Assembly (NCBI GenBank): GCA_002505405.1
Contig: DAVD01000037.1
Location: forward strand, 185,939-249,938
Direction: 5' to 3'
Source: Candidatus Poseidonia alphae
GTDB lineage: Archaea > Thermoplasmatota > Poseidoniia > Poseidoniales > Poseidoniaceae
Length of the DNA: 64,000 nt
A program made the translations under genes and the position numbers. Within the stretch, counting starts at the first letter, position 1, and the number at the start of each line of letters is the position of its first letter. Under the pieces are notes generated by a model. That model saw nothing but the letters and a program-made list of their open reading frames with translations, had not been told where the DNA came from and ran no database searches. Of this stretch, positions 9,401 through 17,705 are shown in pieces.

Positions 9401-10633
9401 CGTCCTCAAGTGACTCACGCTTTTTCCGAACCCGGTATCCACTCTGTGACACTTGTTGTTACCGATGAGCGTGGAGAAAGCAGTTTCCCACGAACCATGA
9501 CGGTGCGAATCATCAATCCTCTCCCCATCATTCAAGTCCGAATTTTGGACGGTTGGCTTGACGACCAAAAAATCACTTCTTCAACCTCGTTCCCCGAAGG
9601 AAGCGTCCCCGATGGATGGTCTCATACCTTCAACGAAGAGAACCATGTTGTTACTGCTCCCGGCGACATGCTGTATTTTGACTCCTCTGGGACCCGAGAC
9701 GGCGATCGTCGCTTTGAAGGGCGCTACATCCCCTTCGAGGTATCCTCGCCCGACTGGAACGGTCTGGTGCAATACACCTGGGACTTTGGAGATGCAACTC
9801 CCCTCGAGCACGATGCAAGTCCTTGGCACGCCTATGTTTTGCCTGGCACCTACGATGTAACGCTCACTGTACGGGATGCTTTTGGGACCGGGGACGTGAC
9901 TCGAATGACCTTTACCGTGGTCGTGAACTCACCTCCGGAAATTTATGAAATTTTCATCCCTGAGGAAATCATTGTTGGGGACTCTTACAGTTTCAATGCA
10001 AACGTGTCTGACATGCAAGATGATGTGGAGCTTGAAATCTATCGAGACCTGGATGTTGAAGACGGCTCAATTTACGAGCGGGATGAGCGCATTCTCACAG
10101 AGTTGACCGTTCGTTGGGACTTTGACCTCTCACAGGATGAAAACGAGAATGGAAATGCTGGTGACGATTGGATCGAACCGACTGCTGGTTACGATGTTCG
10201 TGCCAGTCATGCGTGGGAATTCACTGGATATTATGAGCTCAAGGTCGAGGTGTGCGACGGGCTTGGCCAGTGTGAGTCCATGACCGAAGAGGTAGAGGTT
10301 GTTCCTGAACCTGATGGCCCACCATCACTTTCGGACTTTACCGCAGATGAATGGAAATCATGGATTGCCGATGCTGGGTCAGAATTGGCCACATTCATCG
10401 GTCTGATTGCAGTCGCCTTAATTCTTGGTTGGTTGGTTATGCGAGAACCAAGTTCTCTTGAAGAAGAGGCCAAGGATGCCGCAGAGACTTATTCGGATGT
10501 TGAGATGGTCGAATCCCAAGGTGGACTCCTTGGTATGGATCATCACTTGCCTCCACCGGCGCCGAAAATCCTCTCCAAGGATGAGCGTCGAAGTGATGAC
10601 AGCGGTTACATCCGCCCACTTCGTCGCCGTTGA
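6431..10633 (+). CDS. Giant secreted gluzincin-like metallopeptidase with PKD repeats
   Basis: This 1400-residue surface protein starts with a signal peptide (hydrophobic residues about 10-30). The N-terminal third is a metallopeptidase-like domain. HELEH at residues 238-242 gives the HExxH zinc site, and EGNAD at 258-262 gives the ExxxD third-ligand motif of gluzincins; the surrounding WIDEG recalls M30/hyicolysin-type enzymes. A calcium-loop-like DRDGDGSDD follows at about residue 540. Several PKD-type beta domains come next, with signatures such as YAWSFGDN, FHWDWGDGTSDS, YNWTFSDG and YTWDFGDA. A C-terminal membrane helix (LATFIGLIAVALILGWLVM) and a short charged tail anchor it. It probably degrades or binds extracellular protein. 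Confidence 0.75.
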   Translation: MSERRSTPALVFVALLLLMSMGPFALTATADSTEEQASSPSVQTDGEIIGDLEDFNPSDGSEYLFIHEEQPVVSATQFMRQAWVDAGRPGVDDMVVDTTNGRAAGRACTPRVVGDTLTVAISGGQIDAYVAKTTNSVAFIVQSGRTLSSTVLNNLASTWDTTIYPTMTTYYGKDYQDGRGLAPPDVDNNCQVQIIVYDIDGAYNTGGYFAPSFSSSSESVYVDYADITLSWGKSILAHELEHLLHNALDPYENLWIDEGNADVAIYLCFGADSTLTGHVNAWTANPEQSVRWWNQRIADYGAGYMFTMYLAEHLGGGPAVRQLVQDSATGGQGVENLALSPQSGPVGAVGTTMSEIFANFSIAATLDSDQGIYGYPNLDLNPVCSGGLFCRAQPTEINSDWSSPWSSTGNTLEGWGIRSFKFTPGGASPAPLTLRLTADVSQFDGVVVSKATSDGLWSVSDLNFKNKVATGLVPGFGNLTDEVWVITWYGSTIADCDYTSCGPSYPTGTVDVEAARITSPATLSLNTTTLGDRDGDGSDDTVQIDYGVLSNAFFEDLDVEVTVTDSSGTVVDFVTDRIAAGGGSIVDSSVYFTAPLNDMYSFSMVMKDMLGSVVDTLQTSPQTLNNMQPVANGTLSLTDVQTWENLQFLGGGFDAWGLSLDNNTLPYLDAPTAYAWSFGDNVTSNLKSPLRSYAAVGSFNATLRVMDQGGSWSETEIHPVNVSDSTDPFPVITVNNIVVEEEISLLTNQRILFSAGRTTDNVPLDYLDFHWDWGDGTSDSGLGVYSQQHEWGDIDGENITYDLILTVFDGNNNGTKTIKVNINNRLPVQIYAETMTTMTYTNLVMPDVFIDDDGTIDAYDWTFTDGVRIAPGMPQRGDDYSTVSSSLSNPIVSWDVPGNKTLMLTVTDDDGSEMTTMLNVVVLNQLPFASFDVISSSTVGSQSIDFREQDGEVDEPYTFDGRDSTDPDGTVGDSTDLIYNWTFSDGTFGERPQVTHAFSEPGIHSVTLVVTDERGESSFPRTMTVRIINPLPIIQVRILDGWLDDQKITSSTSFPEGSVPDGWSHTFNEENHVVTAPGDMLYFDSSGTRDGDRRFEGRYIPFEVSSPDWNGLVQYTWDFGDATPLEHDASPWHAYVLPGTYDVTLTVRDAFGTGDVTRMTFTVVVNSPPEIYEIFIPEEIIVGDSYSFNANVSDMQDDVELEIYRDLDVEDGSIYERDERILTELTVRWDFDLSQDENENGNAGDDWIEPTAGYDVRASHAWEFTGYYELKVEVCDGLGQCESMTEEVEVVPEPDGPPSLSDFTADEWKSWIADAGSELATFIGLIAVALILGWLVMREPSSLEEEAKDAAETYSDVEMVESQGGLLGMDHHLPPPAPKILSKDERRSDDSGYIRPLRRR

Positions 10634-10681
10634 GCCGACATGACCTAAAGCCTCCGAGGTACAAGAGAGAACGGTGGAGCA

Positions 10682-11701
10682 ATGCGAATTAGCACGTTTC
10701 TTGTTTCGCTTTTACTTCTCTTGCCCTTGATTTCCAATGGCTCCCCCGTTCAAATTGAGGCGCAAGCGGCAACCGGCTGTACGGGTGATATTCAGCCAAT
10801 CGTTTGGAACGAAACGGTTGAGCGTCAAGCACTGGTTCCCTTTTCAGATTATGGGGGTTGGGGATTTGATGAAATGGATCGTGGCGGCGATAAGCCTCTT
10901 GCTGCAGAGGGACCCGAATTCGCCTCAGAATTAGACCCAGCCTTACACCCTGAAGAAAGCTGGATGTTCAACCCAATGTGGCCACTACCGGTTTTGGAAC
11001 CTTTGTCAACCGACCATTATACAACGCTTCTTGTTGGAAACGACAGTGCTGGCGTGCTTCGTTTCAACCTTTCAAGTCAGCATCGAACGACCTTTTGCCT
11101 CACGCTTCAAACCGTTGTTGACAACACGTCGGCCCCTGCTGAAGCAGACGTATATCTTCTGACAACATCACAGTATGAGATGTACCGGGAATCCTACAAC
11201 AGCAACCATTTCTATACGTGGATGGGTGACTTTGAACAGGTTTTGAGTGATTTATCACCTGAATGGAGAAGTTTCAACCCTGCTGGCTGGAACACCTATC
11301 GTGACGTGCACCAGTACGAAAATACGGCTGAAGTAACCTTTTCACTCTCCTTGGACGGTCCAGAGGTATACAATTCTCTTTTCGATTCCGATACCTACCA
11401 AGACTTCTATTTGGTGATTGACACGTGGGATAACTCTCACGACAGGGACGCTCAGCCACAGAATGAAGTCGTTGTGGCTGATGTAACCGTGATCACAGAA
11501 GAACGAACATTTGTCCTCCCGCCTTGGACCGTGCCTTTGGTTTTCTTCATGGCCATGGCTACGGTTTTAGTGGTCCCGTTCATCCTCAACAGCCGTTACA
11601 TGAATGCAGGAAATGATGGTGCAGGCCATGATGCAACAATGGAAACCGTTCCCCTTCTTGAGCAGAAGTCAGCTGACGGCATGATGCCGCCATCGGAGTA
11701 G
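10682..11701 (+). CDS. Secreted, C-terminally anchored surface protein of unknown function
   Basis: This 339-residue protein has a signal peptide (residues 2-22), an extracellular domain rich in aromatic and acidic residues, and a C-terminal membrane helix (VPLVFFMAMATVLVVPFIL) with a short cytoplasmic tail. Two cysteines (C33 and the one in TTFCLTLQ) could form a disulphide. I recognise no enzyme family. It follows the large PKD protein by 48 bases on the same strand with GGTGGAG before the ATG, so it is probably co-expressed and may be a partner of that surface peptidase. It converges on aroD with a gap of three bases. Confidence 0.6.
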   Translation: MRISTFLVSLLLLLPLISNGSPVQIEAQAATGCTGDIQPIVWNETVERQALVPFSDYGGWGFDEMDRGGDKPLAAEGPEFASELDPALHPEESWMFNPMWPLPVLEPLSTDHYTTLLVGNDSAGVLRFNLSSQHRTTFCLTLQTVVDNTSAPAEADVYLLTTSQYEMYRESYNSNHFYTWMGDFEQVLSDLSPEWRSFNPAGWNTYRDVHQYENTAEVTFSLSLDGPEVYNSLFDSDTYQDFYLVIDTWDNSHDRDAQPQNEVVVADVTVITEERTFVLPPWTVPLVFFMAMATVLVVPFILNSRYMNAGNDGAGHDATMETVPLLEQKSADGMMPPSE

Positions 11702-11704
11702 GAC

Positions 11705-12502
11705 TCAGTATTCCATTAGAGTCCAAGCACTCTTGAGGTCCTTGATGTTGACAAGGCCCTTGTTCGAGAGTTTGAATTCACTACGAAGTGTGGCGTAGAC
11801 CAAAGCTTGTCCGAGAACAGGGGCGTGAAGGCGAGACCAGTCTCCTCCGTTGCCAAGAGCCATCATCGAAAAATTGTGCTTTGAGCCACGAAGTTCGTGA
11901 CATGCCTCGACGATCTGAAGCGCATCTTGATGGTCGTTAACGGTCCCGCAAAATTTGAAGATCTCGCCTTCGGTTGAATGCGTTTCTACCAGTTCAATGA
12001 GTTCGGATGCACTGGGGGTTGATTCAGTGTTGTGCATGGACGATACGATGCCGACTTTGGCGGAGGAGGCCATGTCCAGGATTTCTTTACGCTGTTCATC
12101 TTCTACAGACAACTCAACGTCGATGGTGGTGACGCCAGATGCAATGGCCTTCTTCATGATCTCAAGTCGTTCATCTTCGGTCCCAGGGAAATGTCCGCCT
12201 TCATTGAGGGGGCGGACGGTGAAGATCACAGGAAGCGGGATGCTTTCCTTGAGGGAGGTAATTGATTCATCAGCATTTACCTCTCCAGCCTCAAGGACGT
12301 GCCATTGGTCTTCGGGTGGTAGTACGTGTCGGATTTCACCGTTCTCGTCCTCTACAGGCTCATGAGGGGGTTTCTTGAGGTAAAGGCGGTCAAAGCGCAC
12401 CTCGACCATATCGGCGCCAGCAATGTTGGCTCGTGCGGCTTCATCAGCCATTTCTTTGACGGTTGTTCCTTCAAGGGACACACAGATGTTAGGGCCAGTC
12501 AT
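11705..12502 (-). CDS. aroD: 3-dehydroquinate dehydratase, type I
   Basis: This enzyme dehydrates 3-dehydroquinate to 3-dehydroshikimate in the shikimate pathway. Class I features are in order: EVRFD at about residues 34-38, FTVRPLNEGG near residue 93, the catalytic histidine in SSMHN, and the Schiff-base lysine in FKFCGTVND. MMALGNGGDWSRL matches the phosphate-binding end of the barrel. The 265 residues slightly exceed the usual 220-250. The excess is an acidic loop after the EVRFD strand (about residues 45-75). aroA of the same pathway is also in the window (43079-44503), but not in the same operon. Confidence 0.9.
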   Translation of the reverse strand: MTGPNICVSLEGTTVKEMADEAARANIAGADMVEVRFDRLYLKKPPHEPVEDENGEIRHVLPPEDQWHVLEAGEVNADESITSLKESIPLPVIFTVRPLNEGGHFPGTEDERLEIMKKAIASGVTTIDVELSVEDEQRKEILDMASSAKVGIVSSMHNTESTPSASELIELVETHSTEGEIFKFCGTVNDHQDALQIVEACHELRGSKHNFSMMALGNGGDWSRLHAPVLGQALVYATLRSEFKLSNKGLVNIKDLKSAWTLMEY

Positions 12503-12842
12503 GACCTGCCCACTTGTGTCCTCTTCTTAACGCTCACGCCGCTCGCATTCCCAGTGGAATCGGAATTTTCAGCGTAGATTTAAAACGCGTGCGTATCTTT
12601 TTGAAGGGTAAAATGCATCAATAATTAGGGCCCTTCCGGCAGCGGTTTTACTGATTGAATGGCATGTTTCGGAGGTATTGATAGGGGTATGTTTAAACAC
12701 CGTGGAGGGAAGTAGAAATTGAATGGGAGGGAGTGAAAAAAATCATGTCGATATCGGGCCGCAGCCCACTTTTTTCCAATGATTATTTTACCCTTGATAA
12801 CTGCACAATAACCTGCAAACTCTTTCCCAACCGGTGATGACA
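12503..12842. other. Intergenic region upstream of aroD and gyrB (340 bases)
   Basis: This is the only stretch over 300 bases without a gene. It separates divergent aroD and gyrB. AT-rich boxes that could serve as promoters include TTTAAAA near 12579-12586 (either strand) and GTTTAAAC near 12691-12698. A minus-strand reading frame crosses from gyrB into this gap, but it has no ribosome site or family resemblance. I see no tRNA and no strong hairpin. A promoter region with a long gyrB leader is the simplest reading. Confidence 0.5.
12833..12838 (+). promoter_or_regulatory. Ribosome binding site of gyrB
   Basis: GGTGAT is followed by GACA and then ATG 12843. Two in-frame codons (GTG 12834, ATG 12837) overlap the site and are therefore unlikely starts. 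Confidence 0.6.
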
Positions 12843-14792
12843 ATGGATGACTCATATGATGCAGCAAGCATTCAGGTCCTTGAGGGCCTCGAAGCGGTAA
12901 GAAAACGACCCGGTATGTACCTTGGAGACCCTCATGACGGCTCTGCACTCCACCATTGCATCTGGGAAGTCGTGGACAACTCCGTTGACGAGCACTTGGC
13001 CGGCCACAACAATGTCGTTGAAGTCTCTCTCAATCCTGGCGGCTCCCTTTCGGTACGAGATTATGGCCGGGGCATCCCCGTTGATCTGCACGAAGAATTC
13101 GGCATTTCTGCTGCCGAAGTCATCATGACTAAACTCCACGCCGGTGGAAAATTCGACAACAGTTCGTACAAGGTAAGTGGCGGACTCCACGGCGTAGGGG
13201 TTTCTGCTGTCAATGCTGTTTCGGAATGGATGGAGGTCACCATCCACCGTGATGGAACCATCTACCGCCAACGGTTTGAGGCCGGATTACGTGTGACTGA
13301 ATTGGAAACCATTGGCACCTGCGATGATACAGGAACGACCATTTCATTCAAGCCTGATACCTCGATTTTCACCAACATTACTGAATTCGACTTTGATCAA
13401 ATTGATACCCGGCTTAAGGAAACATCATTCCTGAACGCAGGGCTGAAAATCATCATCTCGGACGACCGAGGCGAAGACCAACATGTCAGCGAACATCATT
13501 ACGAGGGCGGCCTTGCAGAATTTGTACGGCAAATCAACAGCCGGCGTGTTCCGATGCACGAGGATGTCATCATCATCCAAGGCGAAAAGGAAATTGAAAA
13601 GGGGCCCGTGACCGTCGAACTCGCACTCCAGTGGTCGGATGCGTTCAGCGAGAGCATTCTCTGCTATACCAACATCATTCGGAACAAAGACGGGGGCACA
13701 CACATGTCCGGTTTGCGAGGCGCACTCACGAGTTGCGTCAACGGCTATGCTAAGAAAAACAAGTTGCTCAAAGGCGACCCGCTCTCAGGCGATGACGTTC
13801 GAGAAGGTCTCGCAGCGGTAGTGAGCATCAAGCATCCTGACCCTTCATTCTCATCCCAGACAAAAGACAAACTCGTCAGCAGCGAAGTTATGGGTATCGT
13901 CCAAACGGTTGTCTATGAAAAACTGAATGAATTTTTTGAAGAAAACCCCTCTGTGGCTAAGATGATTGTCAACAAGGCACTCTTGGCCTCAAAGGCTCGG
14001 GAAGCCGCCCGGAAAGCGAGAGATTTGACCCGTAGAAAGGGCGTACTGGAGGGCGGTGGCCTTCCCGGAAAACTCGCAGACTGCCAATCGAAAGACCCTA
14101 AGGAGTGTGAAATTTACCTTGTAGAAGGTGACTCCGCAGGTGGTTCAGCCAAGACCGGAAGAGACCGACGCACTCAGGCGATTTTGCCTTTGCGGGGTAA
14201 AATTTTGAACGTTGAGCGACAAATGCATAACATTGCTAAAGTATTCCAGAACAACGAAATCCAAACCATGATCCGTGCATTTGGGGCAGGGGTTGGAAAC
14301 AATTCCGAAGATGAAGGCTCTTTTGACACATCGAAGCTCCGTTATCATCGCCTCATCATCATGACCGACGCAGACGTTGATGGCGCTCACATCCGGACCT
14401 TGATGCTGACCTTCCTTTGGCGCTTTATGCGCCCAGCAATCACCGAAGGGCACGTCTTCATCGCCCAACCGCCACTCTATCAGGTGTCAAAAGGCAAGAT
14501 GTCTCGATATGCATTCAGTGATGAAGAGCGAGATGAATTTATTGACGACTTGAAGGGCGATAACCCGAATGCCAAAATTGGCGTTCAACGGTACAAAGGT
14601 CTTGGTGAAATGAACCCTGAGCAGTTGTGGGAGACGACCATGGATCCGGAAACGCGTACAATGCTACGTGTTACCGTAAAGGAAGCAGAGGAAACAGACC
14701 GTATGTTTGAAACGCTCATGGGCGAAGATGTCCCTGAGCGTAGAGCGTTCATTGAGCGCTACGCAAAGGAGGTGACCAACCTTGACATCTGA
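12843..14792 (+). CDS. gyrB: DNA gyrase subunit B
   Basis: This is the ATPase and TOPRIM subunit of gyrase, which with GyrA introduces negative supercoils. The GHKL ATPase motifs are VDNSVDEHLAG, RDYGRGIPVD and GGLHGVGVSAVNA in the first 130 residues. The TOPRIM domain has YLVEGDSAGGSAKTGRDR (catalytic E) and IMTDADVDGAHIRTL (metal-binding DxD). The C-terminal GLGEMNPEQLWETTMDP is typical of GyrB/ParE. The 649 residues match the short GyrB type without the extra enterobacterial insert. The sequence is bacterial in type; archaeal gyrases are generally viewed as acquired from bacteria. It overlaps gyrA by 11 bases, an operon arrangement. Confidence 0.95.
   Translation: MDDSYDAASIQVLEGLEAVRKRPGMYLGDPHDGSALHHCIWEVVDNSVDEHLAGHNNVVEVSLNPGGSLSVRDYGRGIPVDLHEEFGISAAEVIMTKLHAGGKFDNSSYKVSGGLHGVGVSAVNAVSEWMEVTIHRDGTIYRQRFEAGLRVTELETIGTCDDTGTTISFKPDTSIFTNITEFDFDQIDTRLKETSFLNAGLKIIISDDRGEDQHVSEHHYEGGLAEFVRQINSRRVPMHEDVIIIQGEKEIEKGPVTVELALQWSDAFSESILCYTNIIRNKDGGTHMSGLRGALTSCVNGYAKKNKLLKGDPLSGDDVREGLAAVVSIKHPDPSFSSQTKDKLVSSEVMGIVQTVVYEKLNEFFEENPSVAKMIVNKALLASKAREAARKARDLTRRKGVLEGGGLPGKLADCQSKDPKECEIYLVEGDSAGGSAKTGRDRRTQAILPLRGKILNVERQMHNIAKVFQNNEIQTMIRAFGAGVGNNSEDEGSFDTSKLRYHRLIIMTDADVDGAHIRTLMLTFLWRFMRPAITEGHVFIAQPPLYQVSKGKMSRYAFSDEERDEFIDDLKGDNPNAKIGVQRYKGLGEMNPEQLWETTMDPETRTMLRVTVKEAEETDRMFETLMGEDVPERRAFIERYAKEVTNLDI
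14767..14775 (+). promoter_or_regulatory. Full Shine-Dalgarno site fixing the TTG start of gyrA
   Basis: AGGAGGTGA lies six bases before TTG 14782, inside the end of gyrB. This is a near-perfect anti-16S match and supports the non-ATG start and the overlap with gyrB. Confidence 0.7.
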
Positions 14793-17610
14793 AGATGAAA
14801 CCACAGAAGAACAAGACGACGAAACCATTGCACCTGGTGGCAATGTCCTCAACCATCCATTGAATACTGAGATGAAAAATTCATACATCAATTATGCCAT
14901 GTCGGTCATCATTGGCCGTGCATTGCCCGATGCAAGAGACGGGTTGAAGCCCGTTCACCGACGTGTTCTTTACGGAATGTACGAGGGTGGGCACACGTCC
15001 GATAAAAAATTCAGTAAATCTGCACGTTCAGTCGGAGAAGTCATGGGTAAATATCACCCTCACGGAGACCAATCCATCTACGACACCATGGTTCGTATGG
15101 CTCAAGAATTTTCCCTCCGCTATCCTCTTGTGGACGGACAGGGTAACTTCGGTTCGATTGACGGGGACCCGCCTGCTGCAATGCGATACACCGAAAGCCG
15201 TCTTGACCGCATCTCAAAACACATGCTCGAAGACATTAACAAGAAAACAGTAGATTTCCAACCGAACTTTGACGACTCTGAACAAGAACCAACCGTTCTG
15301 CCTTCCCGCCTCCCCAATCTTTTGCTCAATGGGAGCGACGGAATTGCAGTAGGTATGGCAACGCGCATTCCTCCGCACAACCTCACTGAAGTTGCAGGTG
15401 CCGTCAACCTTCACGTCGATCGTATCCTTGAAGAAGGCTCTGAAGGCATGCCTTCCGTCTCTATAGAAGAGTACATGAAGCATGTCAAAGGCCCGGATTT
15501 CCCAACAGGTGCAAGCATCCACGGAATCGATGGAATCATCGATATGTATACCGGCGGTAAGGGTCGATTCCACGTACGTTCAAAATGTGACGTTCATGAT
15601 GACAGTGACGGAAAGCGTATTATCATCCACGAAATTCCCTATCAGGTGAAAAAGGCAGACATGCTCATTCATATTGCGGATTTGGTCAACAAAGAAATTG
15701 TGATTGGAATACGAGACATACGGGACGAATCTTCCAAGGAAGGAATCCGTGTTGTGATCGAAGTCAAGAACAATGCCGACCCGCACGCAGTTCTCAACCA
15801 ATTGTTCAAATCCAGCCGTTTGCAAGAATCATATTCAGCTAATATGATGGGGATTTTGGACGGGCGCCCGGTATTGCTCACCCTCCCAGTCATGATTCAC
15901 ACCTATGTGGCTCACCGAGAAACAGTCATTGAGCGACGAGCCCAATTTGACCTCAACAAAGCCAATGCAAGGGCCCACATTCTTGAAGGCCTGGTCAAGG
16001 CGCAGGACCGTATTGACGATGTTGTTGCCGTTGGTAAGGCAAGTTCCAGCCGTGAACAATTTGAGTCTTGTCTCCGAGGAGACGAAATCATGTCCGGCAT
16101 CGCCCCCTTTGATTTCTCTGAGGCACAGGCAAAAGCCATTGCAGAACGCCGGTTGTATCAGTTGAGCAGAATGGACGTTGCAAACGTACAGGCTGAGCAT
16201 GAAGAACTGAAAGTCCGAATCGCAGACCTTGAGGACATCATCGGTTCACGCCCCCGTCGACTTGATATTCTCAAAACGGAACTCAATGAAGTCGTGGAAC
16301 GCCACGGTGACGAACGCCGTTCTTACATTGACCCAATGCCACTTTCCATGAACCGAGAAGACCTCATTGAGGAGCGAGCCATCGTCATTACCCTCAGCAC
16401 TGAGAATTACATTCGCCACACACCTGTTGAAATGTTCAGAACTCAAAACAGAGGTGGGAAAGGGCTCAAAGGCGTTACTACAAAGAACGAGGACACCCCC
16501 CAACTCATCGTGACATGCTTCAGCAAGGACCGATTGCTTATTTTTACGGATAAGGGTCGTGTTTACGGGCTCAAAGCCTGGGAAACACCTCTTGGAAGCC
16601 GGCAATCCCGTGGAAGTCATATTAGGAACCTCTTAGAAAGCATTCGCGATGATGAGAACATCGTTACCATCCTTCCGATCTCTCGTGAATTGATCGAAGA
16701 AGTCAATGAGAAATGCTTCAGTCCTCAAGAAAACTGGGAATGCATCAATCCAAAGTGTGAACAGCCTCAAAACGTAGGGCCCACAAGCAAATGTGAAAAC
16801 TGCGGTAAGACGCCACCATCTGGACATTTCTTGGTCTTTGCGACAAAGGGTGGCCTCATCAAAAAGACCGATCTGAACGAGTACGTTCGTATCAACAAGA
16901 ACGGAAAGTATGCACTGCGATTCAAGCACGAAGGTGACACTCTTGTCAATGTCCGTTCTGCAACGAACGAGCATGACATCGTGATGATCTCCACAACAGG
17001 TTATGCATCGCGTTTCAAGTGTTTAGCAATCCGAGCATCCGGCCGTGTTTCTGGCGGAGTTTACGGAATTAGGGTCGGCGACAGAAAAGGCTCAGGAGGC
17101 GGTTCTGTCGCAGGAATGGTCGCCATGCTTGACGCTGAGGAACAGATCCTCACCATTTCGAAGTATGGAATGGCGAAGCGAAGTCGCTTAGGCACTGCAG
17201 ACCGTATTCCCGATACGGACGCTGCTGGTAACATCAAAGTTGACGAAAACGGAGATGAGAAGATGACCACCGATGGTTACCGTTCGACGAAACCAGGTGC
17301 TAAGGGTGTTCGAACCATGAAACTTGACGATGAAAACGATGACCAAATCATCAGTGTTCGTACCGTTCCTGATTTGGAGGACCACCTGTTTTTGCTCACG
17401 ATGAAAGGAATGATGATCCGGATTCTCGTTAACCAAACGAAAGAAACCAAGGGCAAGGCGAGCCGAGGTACACGGGTTATGGAGTTCAGAAACAAGTCCA
17501 AGGGCGGATTCACCGATGAGTTGATTTTCTCATCAAGAATCCCTGCTTCTTTGCTTGACATGAGTTCAGAAGAGTCCGATGAAGAATCCGAAAGCAGCGA
17601 AGAAGAGTGA
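14782..17610 (+). CDS. gyrA: DNA gyrase subunit A with zinc-knuckle insertion
   Basis: This subunit breaks and rejoins DNA. It starts at TTG behind a strong ribosome site and has 942 residues. The winged-helix core contains GLKPVHRRVLYGM and the catalytic tyrosine Y136 in AMRYTESRL. The C-terminal beta-pinwheel carries a GyrA-box, QNRGGKG at residues 555-561, which marks a wrapping gyrase rather than topoisomerase IV. Unusually, C654, C659, C671 and C674 form a C-x4-C-x11-C-x2-C cluster inserted within the pinwheel, probably a small zinc-binding loop. The C-terminus is a highly acidic tail (SSEESDEESESSEEE). Confidence 0.95.
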   Translation: MTSEDETTEEQDDETIAPGGNVLNHPLNTEMKNSYINYAMSVIIGRALPDARDGLKPVHRRVLYGMYEGGHTSDKKFSKSARSVGEVMGKYHPHGDQSIYDTMVRMAQEFSLRYPLVDGQGNFGSIDGDPPAAMRYTESRLDRISKHMLEDINKKTVDFQPNFDDSEQEPTVLPSRLPNLLLNGSDGIAVGMATRIPPHNLTEVAGAVNLHVDRILEEGSEGMPSVSIEEYMKHVKGPDFPTGASIHGIDGIIDMYTGGKGRFHVRSKCDVHDDSDGKRIIIHEIPYQVKKADMLIHIADLVNKEIVIGIRDIRDESSKEGIRVVIEVKNNADPHAVLNQLFKSSRLQESYSANMMGILDGRPVLLTLPVMIHTYVAHRETVIERRAQFDLNKANARAHILEGLVKAQDRIDDVVAVGKASSSREQFESCLRGDEIMSGIAPFDFSEAQAKAIAERRLYQLSRMDVANVQAEHEELKVRIADLEDIIGSRPRRLDILKTELNEVVERHGDERRSYIDPMPLSMNREDLIEERAIVITLSTENYIRHTPVEMFRTQNRGGKGLKGVTTKNEDTPQLIVTCFSKDRLLIFTDKGRVYGLKAWETPLGSRQSRGSHIRNLLESIRDDENIVTILPISRELIEEVNEKCFSPQENWECINPKCEQPQNVGPTSKCENCGKTPPSGHFLVFATKGGLIKKTDLNEYVRINKNGKYALRFKHEGDTLVNVRSATNEHDIVMISTTGYASRFKCLAIRASGRVSGGVYGIRVGDRKGSGGGSVAGMVAMLDAEEQILTISKYGMAKRSRLGTADRIPDTDAAGNIKVDENGDEKMTTDGYRSTKPGAKGVRTMKLDDENDDQIISVRTVPDLEDHLFLLTMKGMMIRILVNQTKETKGKASRGTRVMEFRNKSKGGFTDELIFSSRIPASLLDMSSEESDEESESSEEE

Positions 17611-17695
17611 GCCTAAGCTTCATCTTAGCGAAGCGACGCATTCAAACATGAAGGCGACCCGTAGGGGATTGCGGGGCCAACTCGGCTCATGCAAA

Positions 17696-17701
17696 GGTGA
17701 T
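17696..17701 (+). promoter_or_regulatory. Ribosome binding site of the LeuA-like gene
   Basis: GGTGAT, then AGCT, then ATG 17706: the same spacing as in gyrB and the gene at 6431. The in-frame GTG at 17697 lies within the site and is rejected as start. Confidence 0.6.
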
Positions 17702-17705
17702 AGCT

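Noticed and set aside
12625..12948. 107-codon minus-strand frame in the gyrB upstream gap
   Set aside because: It begins inside gyrB on the opposite strand, lacks a ribosome site and shows no protein-like pattern.
17613..17628. CTAAG-CTTCAT-CTTAG repeat after gyrA as a terminator
   Set aside because: The stem is only five bases, AT-rich and has no T-run; it could easily be chance.
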